A stretch of DNA of 20,400 nucleotides, taken from NCBI GenBank assembly GCA_036502005.1, contig DASXZH010000012.1:1-20400 (forward strand). The letters are read 5' to 3'. The notes beneath the pieces are model-generated. The model did not search any database. It was not told the DNA's origin and was given only the letters and a program-made list of their open reading frames with translations. Every line of letters starts with the position of its first letter. Position 1 is the first letter of the stretch. The position numbers and the translations under genes were made by a program. Source of the stretch: DASXZH01 sp036502005 (GTDB lineage: Bacteria; Armatimonadota; Fimbriimonadia; Fimbriimonadales; Fimbriimonadaceae). Below, piece by piece: positions 7,784 through 14,953 of the stretch.

Positions 7784-7809
7784 GGGCCGCCATCGAAAGA
7801 TGGTGGCCC
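7784..7809 (+). terminator. GAAA-tetraloop hairpin after flagellin
   Basis: GGGCCGCCATC (7784-7794) pairs with GATGGTGGCCC (7799-7809), 11 pairs including one G-U, closed by a GAAA (GNRA) tetraloop, 33 nt after the flagellin stop. It is followed by an A-run, not a T-run, so it is not a standard intrinsic terminator. It may protect the 3' end of the mRNA. A second hairpin, TCGCCA-CGGA-TGGCGA, follows at 7862-7877. The G-U pair means the stem is better in the plus-strand RNA than in the minus-strand RNA, where it becomes an A-C mismatch. Confidence 0.65.
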
Positions 7810-7993
7810 AAAAAAGAGCTTTGGATGAGCTCAAGAAACGAACGAAAACTAGCCCCTTGACTCGCCACGGATGGCGACTGAAGTTCGAGAATCTCCTTAG
7901 CTATTATTCTTATCTGTCTCGAACTCTATCCGCTACGTAGAACTCGCATGAGCCTCGAAGGCGCGATGCCACTCTCCCCGCCTTTCGCTAGCC

Positions 7994-8641
7994 TTATCCT
8001 CCTATCTTAAAAGTTTGCGCCATCTGGTCAGCTTCATTCTTGAGGGTAGAGTCACCAGCCGGCAGTGCGAATGTAATCACATACACATTCCCGCTTTCGA
8101 CCAGAAAATAGCTCATAAAATCCAGATCGACTGAGCCACTTGGTAAATCGATATTGCGGCTGTATGCAAATACGCGTGAGTCGCCTGCGGTCAAAGTTTC
8201 GCTTTTCGCGGTGATGTTCTTGGCGCCAAGAGCGGCGATCTGATCCGTATTCGCTTTGGTGACTTGATCAAGCGAAGCACCTTGGCTTGGCGCCACCACA
8301 ATGTTTCCGTTGATATCAAAGTTTCTACTTTTGTTCAATCCATGGTCGAAAAAGAGTTTGATAGTCTGTGTGGCTTCGTCCCCACTCGACTTGAGATTAT
8401 CATCAGCGGCGTTATTGCTCTTAATCTGCGATAATCCTGCTTTGATCTCTGACCCCCTTGCCGTTTTCTTGTGCCAATCGGGAGGCAATCCGATCGAAAC
8501 CGGCGCGGTATCAGAAGCTAGCCGCGTCCACCCGGCAGGTAGTTCGGCCGAAACCGTTTGGTGTCCTGTGATGACTTGATCGCTCGGTTTGCAGCCGGAG
8601 GCAATGAGCAAGGCGAGCAGGCAGATGCTAGAGGGTCGCAT
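7994..8641 (-). CDS. Lipoprotein with DcrB/PsbP-like fold
   Basis: 215-residue exported protein. The N-terminus is a short basic start, a hydrophobic stretch and IASGC with the lipidated Cys at 17. The residue at -3 is Ala rather than the usual Leu, so the lipobox is slightly atypical. The mature part has the pattern seen in DcrB/PsbP-like proteins: an early PVSIGLPPDWHKK segment and a C-terminal alternation FAYSRNIDL ... FLVESGNVYVITFALPAG ending in an amphipathic helix and QTFKI. The function of such lipoproteins is generally unknown. The gene lies downstream of the peptidase gene on the same strand but is separated by a repeat-filled gap, so co-transcription is uncertain. Confidence 0.7.
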   Translation of the reverse strand: MRPSSICLLALLIASGCKPSDQVITGHQTVSAELPAGWTRLASDTAPVSIGLPPDWHKKTARGSEIKAGLSQIKSNNAADDNLKSSGDEATQTIKLFFDHGLNKSRNFDINGNIVVAPSQGASLDQVTKANTDQIAALGAKNITAKSETLTAGDSRVFAYSRNIDLPSGSVDLDFMSYFLVESGNVYVITFALPAGDSTLKNEADQMAQTFKIGG

Positions 8642-8657
8642 GCTCTATTGTAGAGCA
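8641..8657. promoter_or_regulatory. Palindrome at the lipoprotein start codon
   Basis: TGCTCTA-TTG-TAGAGCA is a perfect 7-bp dyad whose left end includes a base of the minus-strand start codon. In RNA it could mask the translation start; as DNA it could be an operator. No other Shine-Dalgarno-like sequence is visible in this position. Confidence 0.4.
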
Positions 8658-8658
8658 G

Positions 8659-8883
8659 AACGGTGAACATAGAACTTAGAAAGTAGAACCTAGAACGGAG
8701 AATGGAGAACATGGAACTTAGAACGGAGAAACTAGAGCGTGGAACGCCGAAAACATTGAACAGAATGCAGTAATTAGTAAACAGATGGGAGGATCCGGAC
8801 TTCTTACCGTTTACTGTTTTCATTCTAAATTCTCCGTTCTAGGTTCTACTTTCTAAGTTCTCTGTTCTCCCTATCTAAGTTCC
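8659..8883. repeat. Mirrored heptamer-repeat element
   Basis: The left arm is thirteen consecutive 7-bp words from 8659 to 8749 of form AACNNAG (AACGGTG, AACATAG, AACTTAG, AAAGTAG, AACCTAG, AACGGAG and so on). The right arm (8821-8883) is the reverse complement in about nine words. Positions 8671-8703 and 8829-8861 are perfect 33-bp inverted copies, extending to 40/42 over 8662-8703 / 8829-8870. The spacer has its own inverted repeat of another word, AGTAAAC (8776-8782) / GTTTACT (8809-8815), again in 7-bp phase (GTAATTA GTAAACA; GTAAACG GTAAGAA on the other strand). No protein-coding potential is apparent. Confidence 0.85.
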
Positions 8884-8895
8884 CCGCGCCAGTGG

Positions 8896-10980
8896 CTATT
8901 TCGCCAAGATCAGGTTGTCCACGAAATACTCCCACATTCGGTTCGCATCAGGTCCTGAATGCCCCTCGTCTGGCCGCACCATAAGATCGAAGCTTTTACC
9001 GGCTCGTTGCAGAGCCTGCACTAACTGTAAAGTATTGGAGGGATGGACGTTGTTATCGGCCGTCCCGTAATAAAGCATAAGCTTTCCATTTAAATCTTTG
9101 GCGTAATTGGCGGCCGTGCCCATTTCATAACCCTTCAAGTTATCTGCATCGGTCGGCATTCCCATATAACGCTCAGTGTAGATCGAGTCGTAGTTTCGCC
9201 AATCGGTAACAGGAGAGGCGGCGACGGCGGCATGAAAAACTTCCGGATGACGCAACAGGCACATGGCTGAGGCGTACCCTCCATAGGAAGTCCCAAAGAT
9301 GCCGATGTGAGCCCCATCCACGTAAGGTCTCGAAGCCAAATACTTCGCGCCCGCCGCTTGGTCGTCTATTTCGACCATGCCTAACTTATCGTAAATTGCG
9401 TCTTCAAACGCTCTTCCACGGCCTGCCGTGCCGCGGCCATCAAACCACGCCACAAGGAATCCCATTTCCGTGATCGGACTTGGGAGAACGAAGTGTTCGC
9501 TCGTCGTGCCGGATGCAGGCCCGCCGTAAACACTTACGAGAACGGGATATTTCTTGCTGGGATCAAAATCGGATGGAAAGGTGACGTAACCGTAAAGATC
9601 GGTAACTCCATCAGCCGCTTTAAATACAAGCCGCTCCGCTTTCTTTAGTTTGTTCGTTTTGAACCGGCTGTCATCGGTGGCCGCCAACGTCTCCAAAACC
9701 TTTCCGTGATCGTCGCAAAGAACGGTTGACGGCGGGGTTGTAAGATCCTGTTCGACATCGACAAAGTGCTTTTGATCGGGCGCCAGTTGCACGGAATGAC
9801 TCAGGTGGGGATCGGTAAGGCGCTCTTCTCCGGTGCCGTCAATCTTGATTTTATGAAGCTGCAGCTTATATGGATTTTCGCCATCCCTCGCCATGAAATA
9901 GATTTCTTGCCGTGGTTCGTCCACCGCCAATATCTCCTGCACTTCGAAGTTAAATTTCGTGATGGGTTTCAGCGGCGATCCGCTGATATCGCCAAGGTAA
10001 ATGTTTCGAAAGCCGTTGCGTTCTGAAATCCAAAGAAACTGCTGCGAATGGCCAGACTTTGCCGGCAGCCACTCAATCGGAGGATGGTTTTCGGTCCAAG
10101 TCTTGGACCAGTTCTCGTCCACAATCACGCGGCATTTACCTGTCAATGGATCCGCCGCCACGAACTGCAAATGGTTCTGGTGCCGGTTCGTTCGATTGTA
10201 AAGAAGCTCTTTTCCATCGGGCGACCACTTAACGTCGTAAACGTATTCTCCAACCGAGGGGTCGTTTAGAGCGGTATCGATCTTCGAGCTTTTCTTTGAA
10301 GCTAAATCGTAAACGAAAAGGGTCACCACCGGGTTTGGAACGCCTGCCTTCGGATAGGCTTCCACATCCACCTTGTCCTGAATATAGACTTGGTTCAGAA
10401 GCACGTAATAGTCAGGCACTTTGCTTTCATCAAATCCGTAATAGGCGAGTTTTTTGCCATCCGGGGACCACCACATCGCCTCACGCATGTCGAGTTCTTC
10501 GCCATAGACCCAACTCGCCTGCCCGAACTTGGTTCGGTCGCTGGGATTTCCTTTGGTGGTGACTTGAACCGCCCCGGTGCCATCTTGTTTGGATATCCAA
10601 ACATTTCGGTCGAGGTTGAATGCCTTCATCGATCCATCGGGCGAAAAGGACTCGGCATATTGCCTGCCTCGCTGAGGCGCGGCCCGTCCTGCCTGCGGGT
10701 TTTGTCTTTGGTTTTGGACTTCCTCCTCTTCTTTTTGAGTAGCTTCCGTTGTTGCATGCGTGGAAACGGTGTACTTCATCTCCTTGCCATCCTTTTGGAA
10801 CAAGAACCAGTCGCCATTTGAAGCCCATTCAACCAGGACGGAGCCGCCTCTAATAGAGCCAAAAATCTCCGATCGCATATTGTTGTAGCGATCGTAGCGC
10901 GGCATCGTTGGGAGCCTATCCTGGCAAAGAGCCAAGCTGGCCATTAGAGGCAAAAAGAGAAAGAGGAGTTTTTTATTCAT
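8896..10980 (-). CDS. Secreted prolyl oligopeptidase-family dipeptidyl peptidase (S9B)
   Basis: Serine peptidase of the DPP IV branch, expected to release X-Pro/X-Ala dipeptides from the N-termini of peptides outside the cytoplasm. The 694 residues begin with a signal peptide (MNKKLLFLFLPLMASLALC). An eight-bladed propeller-type region follows, with WSPDGKKLAYYGFDE and YGEELDMREAMWW, whose Glu pair normally binds the substrate N-terminus. The C-terminal alpha/beta-hydrolase domain has Ser565 in GTSYGGY, Asp642 in YGTADNNVHP and His674 in DEGHSG. The order and spacing are normal for S9B. A Gln/Glu/Arg-rich low-complexity insert near 83-105 is unusual. Its start overlaps the MscS stop (ATGA) without a Shine-Dalgarno, implying translational coupling. 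Nutritional peptide breakdown is the likely role. Confidence 0.94.
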   Translation of the reverse strand: MNKKLLFLFLPLMASLALCQDRLPTMPRYDRYNNMRSEIFGSIRGGSVLVEWASNGDWFLFQKDGKEMKYTVSTHATTEATQKEEEEVQNQRQNPQAGRAAPQRGRQYAESFSPDGSMKAFNLDRNVWISKQDGTGAVQVTTKGNPSDRTKFGQASWVYGEELDMREAMWWSPDGKKLAYYGFDESKVPDYYVLLNQVYIQDKVDVEAYPKAGVPNPVVTLFVYDLASKKSSKIDTALNDPSVGEYVYDVKWSPDGKELLYNRTNRHQNHLQFVAADPLTGKCRVIVDENWSKTWTENHPPIEWLPAKSGHSQQFLWISERNGFRNIYLGDISGSPLKPITKFNFEVQEILAVDEPRQEIYFMARDGENPYKLQLHKIKIDGTGEERLTDPHLSHSVQLAPDQKHFVDVEQDLTTPPSTVLCDDHGKVLETLAATDDSRFKTNKLKKAERLVFKAADGVTDLYGYVTFPSDFDPSKKYPVLVSVYGGPASGTTSEHFVLPSPITEMGFLVAWFDGRGTAGRGRAFEDAIYDKLGMVEIDDQAAGAKYLASRPYVDGAHIGIFGTSYGGYASAMCLLRHPEVFHAAVAASPVTDWRNYDSIYTERYMGMPTDADNLKGYEMGTAANYAKDLNGKLMLYYGTADNNVHPSNTLQLVQALQRAGKSFDLMVRPDEGHSGPDANRMWEYFVDNLILAK

Positions 10981-12812
10981 TTGGGGGCGGATCCGGTTGG
11001 CGGCGGAGGGAGCAAATCCTGCGGGGCGTTCACAGGGTTGTAACTAAGTGAACCCAGGATTAATTTAGCATCGGATGCTAACTTCAAAATTGAATCGACG
11101 GCCATCTCGCGCAGGGAACGCTCTTCGGAATAGTCGTTCGTTAAGAAATAGAGCTCAACGGAAACCCCCATCGCGTTGTCCGAGACGTTGGTCAACTCGA
11201 TGTGGGACTTGTCGTGATTGATCTTTTCATTAGTGTTCATGAACTCGCGCGCTTTTCCGCAGAAATCAGTCACATGCTCCAGATTGTTCAGATAGCTCAG
11301 CGGCAGTATGAAAGAGAAGCGCCGATAGCGTCTGGCTCCGTAGTTCTCCACACTGGCTGTAATGAGGTTGCTGTTAGGCAGGGTCACAAGGGTATCCAGC
11401 GGCGTTCTAATGCGCGTGCTGCGAAGGTTGATCTCTTCAACCGTGCCTTCGACGGGAGGGATCTTTATGTAGTCGTTGATGCCAAACGGCATATCGAAGA
11501 TGATCGTGAGTGACCCAAAAATGTTTTCGACGCTGTTCTTGCCGGCAAGAGCGATTACCAAACCGGTAATCCCGAGACCGGCCACAAGGCCAGTCACGTT
11601 TACACTCATGCTTTCGGCAAAGACGAGCAGACCCACGACAGTGAGAACGAAGTTGATTAGCTTCTTGGCGATAGGGATCAAAATCGCGTCCGCACGCCTC
11701 ACCAAAGAAGTCGCCCGAGAACCAAACAAATCGAGCGAAACCTCGAGCAGCGCATCGATCACCCACATGATCGCGCCGATGCCAAAGGCTTTAAGGAACA
11801 CGATGAGGATAAGCAGGCTGTCGCCTTGTAGGCCCAGGTATTCGTAAGTCAGCCACCAAAAAGAGGCGCCCGCCCATAATCCACCCGACCGCCTTAGGCG
11901 CTTTAGACTGATCGGCAAGGTCGAACTTTCCAGATGCCGGAAGAAGAAACGCAGCGTGTATTTAATGATCAGCCGGACCAGGAGGGCAACGACCATTGAA
12001 GCAAAGCCGAGGACGAGCAGGCCCAACCACTGCCAAATCTCCAGCCACAAAAAGCTGTGGAGCATGAACGATGGTATGTAGGCACGAACCTCCATCGAAG
12101 GGTCCGCGGGAGGGTCCGGAAACACGCCGATCTCGTTATTTTGAGGCTGGTTTTGTATGGTCGAGTAGTACCGAGGAAGCTTTTCAACGGTATCCGAATT
12201 AAACTGCCAAACGCCTCCTGAGGTTTTTTCCATAACCAGATCGCCAATCACATGGTTGTTGGTTTGGCGGACGGCAATCGACCACGTGTTGGCCTTTGGA
12301 GCAGTCGGCAGATCCTCGGGTCTAAAGCCAGGCGTCCGGGCCAAAACTGCAATCAGAATTTGGGCATAACGAATGCCCTCGGTATCCCTGACCGGAAACG
12401 GGACATCGGATAGATCGAGCGCGTTTCGAGCATCGTTGTAGCTCTGTGCGTGCATATCCTGTATGAAGGTTTGCACCGTCGCCTGAGGGCTATCCCACGC
12501 TTCGGGTGGCGCGGCGGAGGCTGTGGAGGTGCTCGGCGTTAGTCCAGGCACTGCCTGGGCGCCGGCCAGCGAGCAACAGATAAGGAGCACTAAGATAAAA
12601 AGTGGCCTTTTCAATAGATGAAAAATAGCTCCTGAAGGGGCGAAGCTCTGGACTGCGAAAGCTTGCTTTCGCTCTTTTTTAGGAAGCTTGCTTCCGGGGC
12701 GACTGCCTCCTCGGCAGCAAGCTGCCTGATTTAAGCGAAAGCAAGCTTTCGCAGACCAGAGCTTCGCGGCGGAGGCCAGAATCTTGCATTTCGCAACGGA
12801 CAACCCCTTCAT
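10977..12812 (-). CDS. MscS-family mechanosensitive ion channel
   Basis: Membrane channel of the small-conductance mechanosensitive family, relieving osmotic stress. The pore helix and beta domain are clear near residues 405-480: VAGLGITGLVIALAGKNSVE, then FGSLTIIFDMPFGINDYI, GTVEEINLRSTRIRT and LPNSNLI. Upstream are three or four further membrane helices (about 265-385), a soluble domain (about 90-250) that resembles exported stress-sensing regions, and a hydrophobic export segment (KRPLFILVLLICCSLAGA, about 68-85). Oddity: the first ~66 residues of this frame are Cys/Lys/Arg-rich and encoded by a palindromic repeat, placing the export signal internally. The ATG overlaps the DUF554 stop (ATGA). 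Alternatively, translation could begin at a TTG at 12614 directly before KRPLF, with an AGGAG about 14 nt upstream, giving 545 residues. Confidence 0.9.
   Translation of the reverse strand: MKGLSVAKCKILASAAKLWSAKACFRLNQAACCRGGSRPGSKLPKKERKQAFAVQSFAPSGAIFHLLKRPLFILVLLICCSLAGAQAVPGLTPSTSTASAAPPEAWDSPQATVQTFIQDMHAQSYNDARNALDLSDVPFPVRDTEGIRYAQILIAVLARTPGFRPEDLPTAPKANTWSIAVRQTNNHVIGDLVMEKTSGGVWQFNSDTVEKLPRYYSTIQNQPQNNEIGVFPDPPADPSMEVRAYIPSFMLHSFLWLEIWQWLGLLVLGFASMVVALLVRLIIKYTLRFFFRHLESSTLPISLKRLRRSGGLWAGASFWWLTYEYLGLQGDSLLILIVFLKAFGIGAIMWVIDALLEVSLDLFGSRATSLVRRADAILIPIAKKLINFVLTVVGLLVFAESMSVNVTGLVAGLGITGLVIALAGKNSVENIFGSLTIIFDMPFGINDYIKIPPVEGTVEEINLRSTRIRTPLDTLVTLPNSNLITASVENYGARRYRRFSFILPLSYLNNLEHVTDFCGKAREFMNTNEKINHDKSHIELTNVSDNAMGVSVELYFLTNDYSEERSLREMAVDSILKLASDAKLILGSLSYNPVNAPQDLLPPPPTGSAPK
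12640..12767. repeat. Four-palindrome mosaic element inside the MscS frame
   Basis: Outer arms 12640-12673 and 12734-12767 are inverted copies at 33/34 positions. Within the element are four dyads with the same centre, GC-TT-GC or GC-AA-GC, but different flanks: GCGAAAGC-TT-GCTTTCGC (12655-12672), GGAAGC-TT-GCTTCC (12682-12695), GGCAGC-AA-GCTGCC (12713-12726) and GCGAAAGC-AA-GCTTTCGC (12735-12752). The element is read without a stop in the MscS frame and supplies much of the odd N-terminal extension of that product. Confidence 0.85.
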
Positions 12813-13534
12813 GCAGCTTTCCTCAACTTCATCTTCCTCATTACAACAACCCCAAGAGGAGCCAGTACAAGGGCAGGCAAATAAGTCGCTACCGGAATTT
12901 CCTTGATGTTGAGAAGCCCTGCCCCTAACCCAATACCCATCAACATCACTCCACCGGAACCTGTTATTTCCGATAGCAGCTCTTGATCACTGGCAATAGG
13001 TTTTAACGGTTTCGCCAAGAATGTAAGCGTCGATTGGACGACAAGCACCACCCCCGCCGTAACCAGAACCCCTCTGCCAAGGGCTGCCGCAAAGAAAATA
13101 GCAGCGATGCCGTCCATCGTCGATTTAATCGCAATCAAATCGATCTTGCCTTCCAAACCATCTTGTAAGCATCCGAGTAGCGTCATCGGGCCGACACAAA
13201 ATAGAATGCTCGTGGTTAGGACTGCTTCGCTAAACCTGCCCGCGTCGGTGCCACCAAAAACGTGCTTTGCCCAGTCCGCAAAGTTCTGGATTCCGACCTG
13301 AAGTCCGAGAGCCAAACCTATCATGCCCCCAAGAACAATGGCACCCGCAATGATCAGGATATGTTTTGCCTCTAAAAACATTTTGAGGCCAAGCGCAACT
13401 GTGATAAGGCCGAGACCGTTCATTGCGACGGTCTGGTAGGTAATGGGTATATGCTGTCCGATGGCACAACCTATAAGCGCGCCGATTATCACGGTGGCCG
13501 TGTTTAGGAGCGTGCCACGCGGGACAAATCGCAT
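12809..13534 (-). CDS. DUF554 (YdfK/YqgA-type) membrane protein
   Basis: Polytopic inner-membrane protein of 241 residues with about six to seven hydrophobic helices. Family landmarks are the N-terminal GTLLNTATVIIGALIGC, the central GPMTLLGCLQDGL followed by AIKSTMDGIAAIFFAAALG, and the C-terminal SGGVMLMGIGLGAGLLNIKEI. The family is widespread and its biochemical role is not established; a transport function has been proposed. It is the first gene of a minus-strand operon with the MscS channel and the S9B peptidase. Start: the ATG at 13534 (MRFVPRGTLLN) fits the family start. Promoter elements are hard to judge because the upstream gap is filled by a heptamer repeat. Confidence 0.9.
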   Translation of the reverse strand: MRFVPRGTLLNTATVIIGALIGCAIGQHIPITYQTVAMNGLGLITVALGLKMFLEAKHILIIAGAIVLGGMIGLALGLQVGIQNFADWAKHVFGGTDAGRFSEAVLTTSILFCVGPMTLLGCLQDGLEGKIDLIAIKSTMDGIAAIFFAAALGRGVLVTAGVVLVVQSTLTFLAKPLKPIASDQELLSEITGSGGVMLMGIGLGAGLLNIKEIPVATYLPALVLAPLGVVVMRKMKLRKAA

Positions 13535-13556
13535 CTCATATCCTTACCCGAAAAGC

Positions 13557-13694
13557 CGTGATAAGTGATAGGTGATAAGTGATGGGTGACGGAGTCTAAA
13601 CCCTGTCTAAAGTGAAAAGCAACTAAGGGCTTGAACCGTAGTTGCCCAAAATGAGCCTTCCAAACCTATCACATATCACCTTTCACTTATCACG
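13557..13694. repeat. Mirrored heptamer-repeat element (TGATRRG type)
   Basis: The left arm reads TGATAAG, TGATAGG, TGATAAG, TGATGGG, TGACGGA in strict 7-bp phase. The right arm on the opposite strand reads TGATAAG, TGAAAGG, TGATATG, TGATAGG. Positions 13557-13586 and 13665-13694 match as inverted copies at 27/30. The spacer contains a second inverted repeat of a different word, CAACTA (13620-13625) / TAGTTG (13639-13644), and GTCTAAA twice. It fills nearly the whole gap between two divergent genes, so it must contain or abut their promoters. Confidence 0.8.
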
Positions 13695-13744
13695 AGCGCT
13701 TGTGCTCCGGAAACCTTCCCCGCCTAAAACTTGTACCTAAAAGA

Positions 13745-14884
13745 GTGAGAAAGCTTGGACTGTATGTGGCCGTGTTCGCGGCTGCCCTTTGCGGCGTGTT
13801 GGTGGCTTTTCAGATCGACCATTACGCCAACCGCAACAAGAACTTCGCCAACGAAGTCGCAACTAACGGCGATTATCCGTTTACGGAGGCGAGCTATGCC
13901 CAACTTCCCCCGGGCCCTCCGGATTTCGTATCGGCGGCGAAGAAGCTCACTCCTAGCGTCGTGAGCGTCGATCAACGCGTAGCCGTAAGAGACCTCTTTA
14001 GCGACCGTGTGCAGGTTCAAACGGCCGGAACGGGATCGGGCGTCATCATCAGCGCCGACGGTTTTATTCTTACAAACAATCACGTGATAACGGGTGCCTA
14101 CTCGGTAAATGTCCGTACGCCCCAGGGCAAGGCCTACGCGGCGAAAGTGATAGGCGCGGATCCACGATCCGATCTCGCCGTTCTTAAAATTGATGCCACC
14201 GGTCTTGTGCCCGCCGAAATGGGCGATAGCAGCAAGTTAGAAATTGGCCAGTGGGTGCTGGCCGTCGGCAACCCGCTCGGCTATTCCGGAACCGTCTGCG
14301 CTGGCATCGTCAGCAGCTTAAAGCGCACCCTCCCCGAGGGCGAGGAAAGCCCTGGGCTTCTCATCGACGCCATCCAAACCGACGCGGCGATTAACCCCGG
14401 CAACTCAGGCGGCGCATTGGCGGATGCTCAAGGAAAGGTCGTCGGAATCAACGCCCTCATCGCCAGCAACACGGGCGGCAGTGTGGGCCTCGGCTTTGCC
14501 ATCCCCATTAACCGCGCCAAGAAGATCGTGCGAGACATCATCCAGTACGGCCATGTTCGTTACGGTGAGCCCGGCTTCTCAATCTCTGAGCGCCTGCCCC
14601 AGGAGCCGGATGTGCACGACTACTTGCAGCAGCAAGCCGGTGGCAACCCTCCCACAAAGGGGCTAATCGTTAGCCAGGTGACCACCAACGGCCCCGCCGC
14701 TCTGGCCGGAGTGAAACCGCTGGACATCATCGAGTCAATCGATGGCGTCGCCATGGACACGCCGATTTCTTTCTATAAATATTTTGCGGACAAGAGGCCG
14801 AACGACAAGATAACCATGCAAGTGTGGAGCGCGGGAAATGTTAAGACTGTGAATCTTCAGTTGCAAGATATCGCGACATTTTAA
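13745..14884 (+). CDS. HtrA/DegP-type serine protease with PDZ domain
   Basis: Membrane-anchored, envelope-facing trypsin-like (S1C) quality-control protease. A basic start and one membrane helix (LGLYVAVFAAALCGVLVAF) are followed by the protease domain. Its catalytic triad lies at His in TNNHV (codon at 14081), Asp in SDLAVLKID (14171) and Ser in NPGNSGGAL (14405). One C-terminal PDZ domain (KGLIVSQVTTNGPAALAGVK, then LDIIESIDGVAM) follows. A Cys in GTVCAGIVS, usually Thr/Ala, is a small oddity. The start is uncertain: the frame is open to a TTG at 13700, only six bases beyond the repeat, but the GTG used here gives the usual short cytoplasmic tail. Neither has a clear Shine-Dalgarno. Typical substrates would be misfolded envelope proteins. 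Confidence 0.92.
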   Translation: MRKLGLYVAVFAAALCGVLVAFQIDHYANRNKNFANEVATNGDYPFTEASYAQLPPGPPDFVSAAKKLTPSVVSVDQRVAVRDLFSDRVQVQTAGTGSGVIISADGFILTNNHVITGAYSVNVRTPQGKAYAAKVIGADPRSDLAVLKIDATGLVPAEMGDSSKLEIGQWVLAVGNPLGYSGTVCAGIVSSLKRTLPEGEESPGLLIDAIQTDAAINPGNSGGALADAQGKVVGINALIASNTGGSVGLGFAIPINRAKKIVRDIIQYGHVRYGEPGFSISERLPQEPDVHDYLQQQAGGNPPTKGLIVSQVTTNGPAALAGVKPLDIIESIDGVAMDTPISFYKYFADKRPNDKITMQVWSAGNVKTVNLQLQDIATF

Positions 14885-14888
14885 CACT

Positions 14889-14936
14889 CGTTCCTCTCAT
14901 CTCGTACGTTAAGATAGGATAGGAACGAAAATTCCT
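14889..14936 (+). terminator. Alternative hairpins between htrA-like and R3H genes
   Basis: CGTTCCT (14889-14895) can pair with AGGAACG (14921-14927), with ATCT/AGAT inside the loop. The same AGGAA can instead pair with TTCCT (14932-14936). The two folds are mutually exclusive and lie right before the R3H gene, so this may be a terminator or attenuator-like switch. No strong T-run follows. Confidence 0.35.
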
Positions 14937-14953
14937 TTCAGCTCTTTTACAAC

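Noticed and set aside
7758..7940. 60-codon frame starting at GTG after flagellin
   Set aside because: It reads through two strong hairpins, has no Shine-Dalgarno and no recognisable pattern, so it is probably 3' untranslated sequence.
7951..7972. Partial match to the gaaggcgatgccac motif of the RAYT flanks
   Set aside because: Only about 14 bases are shared, with a 2-base insertion, and no paired hairpin is present; too short to call a REP copy.
8659..8883. CRISPR array
   Set aside because: Units are contiguous 7-mers without spacers and the two halves are inverted, which excludes a CRISPR layout.
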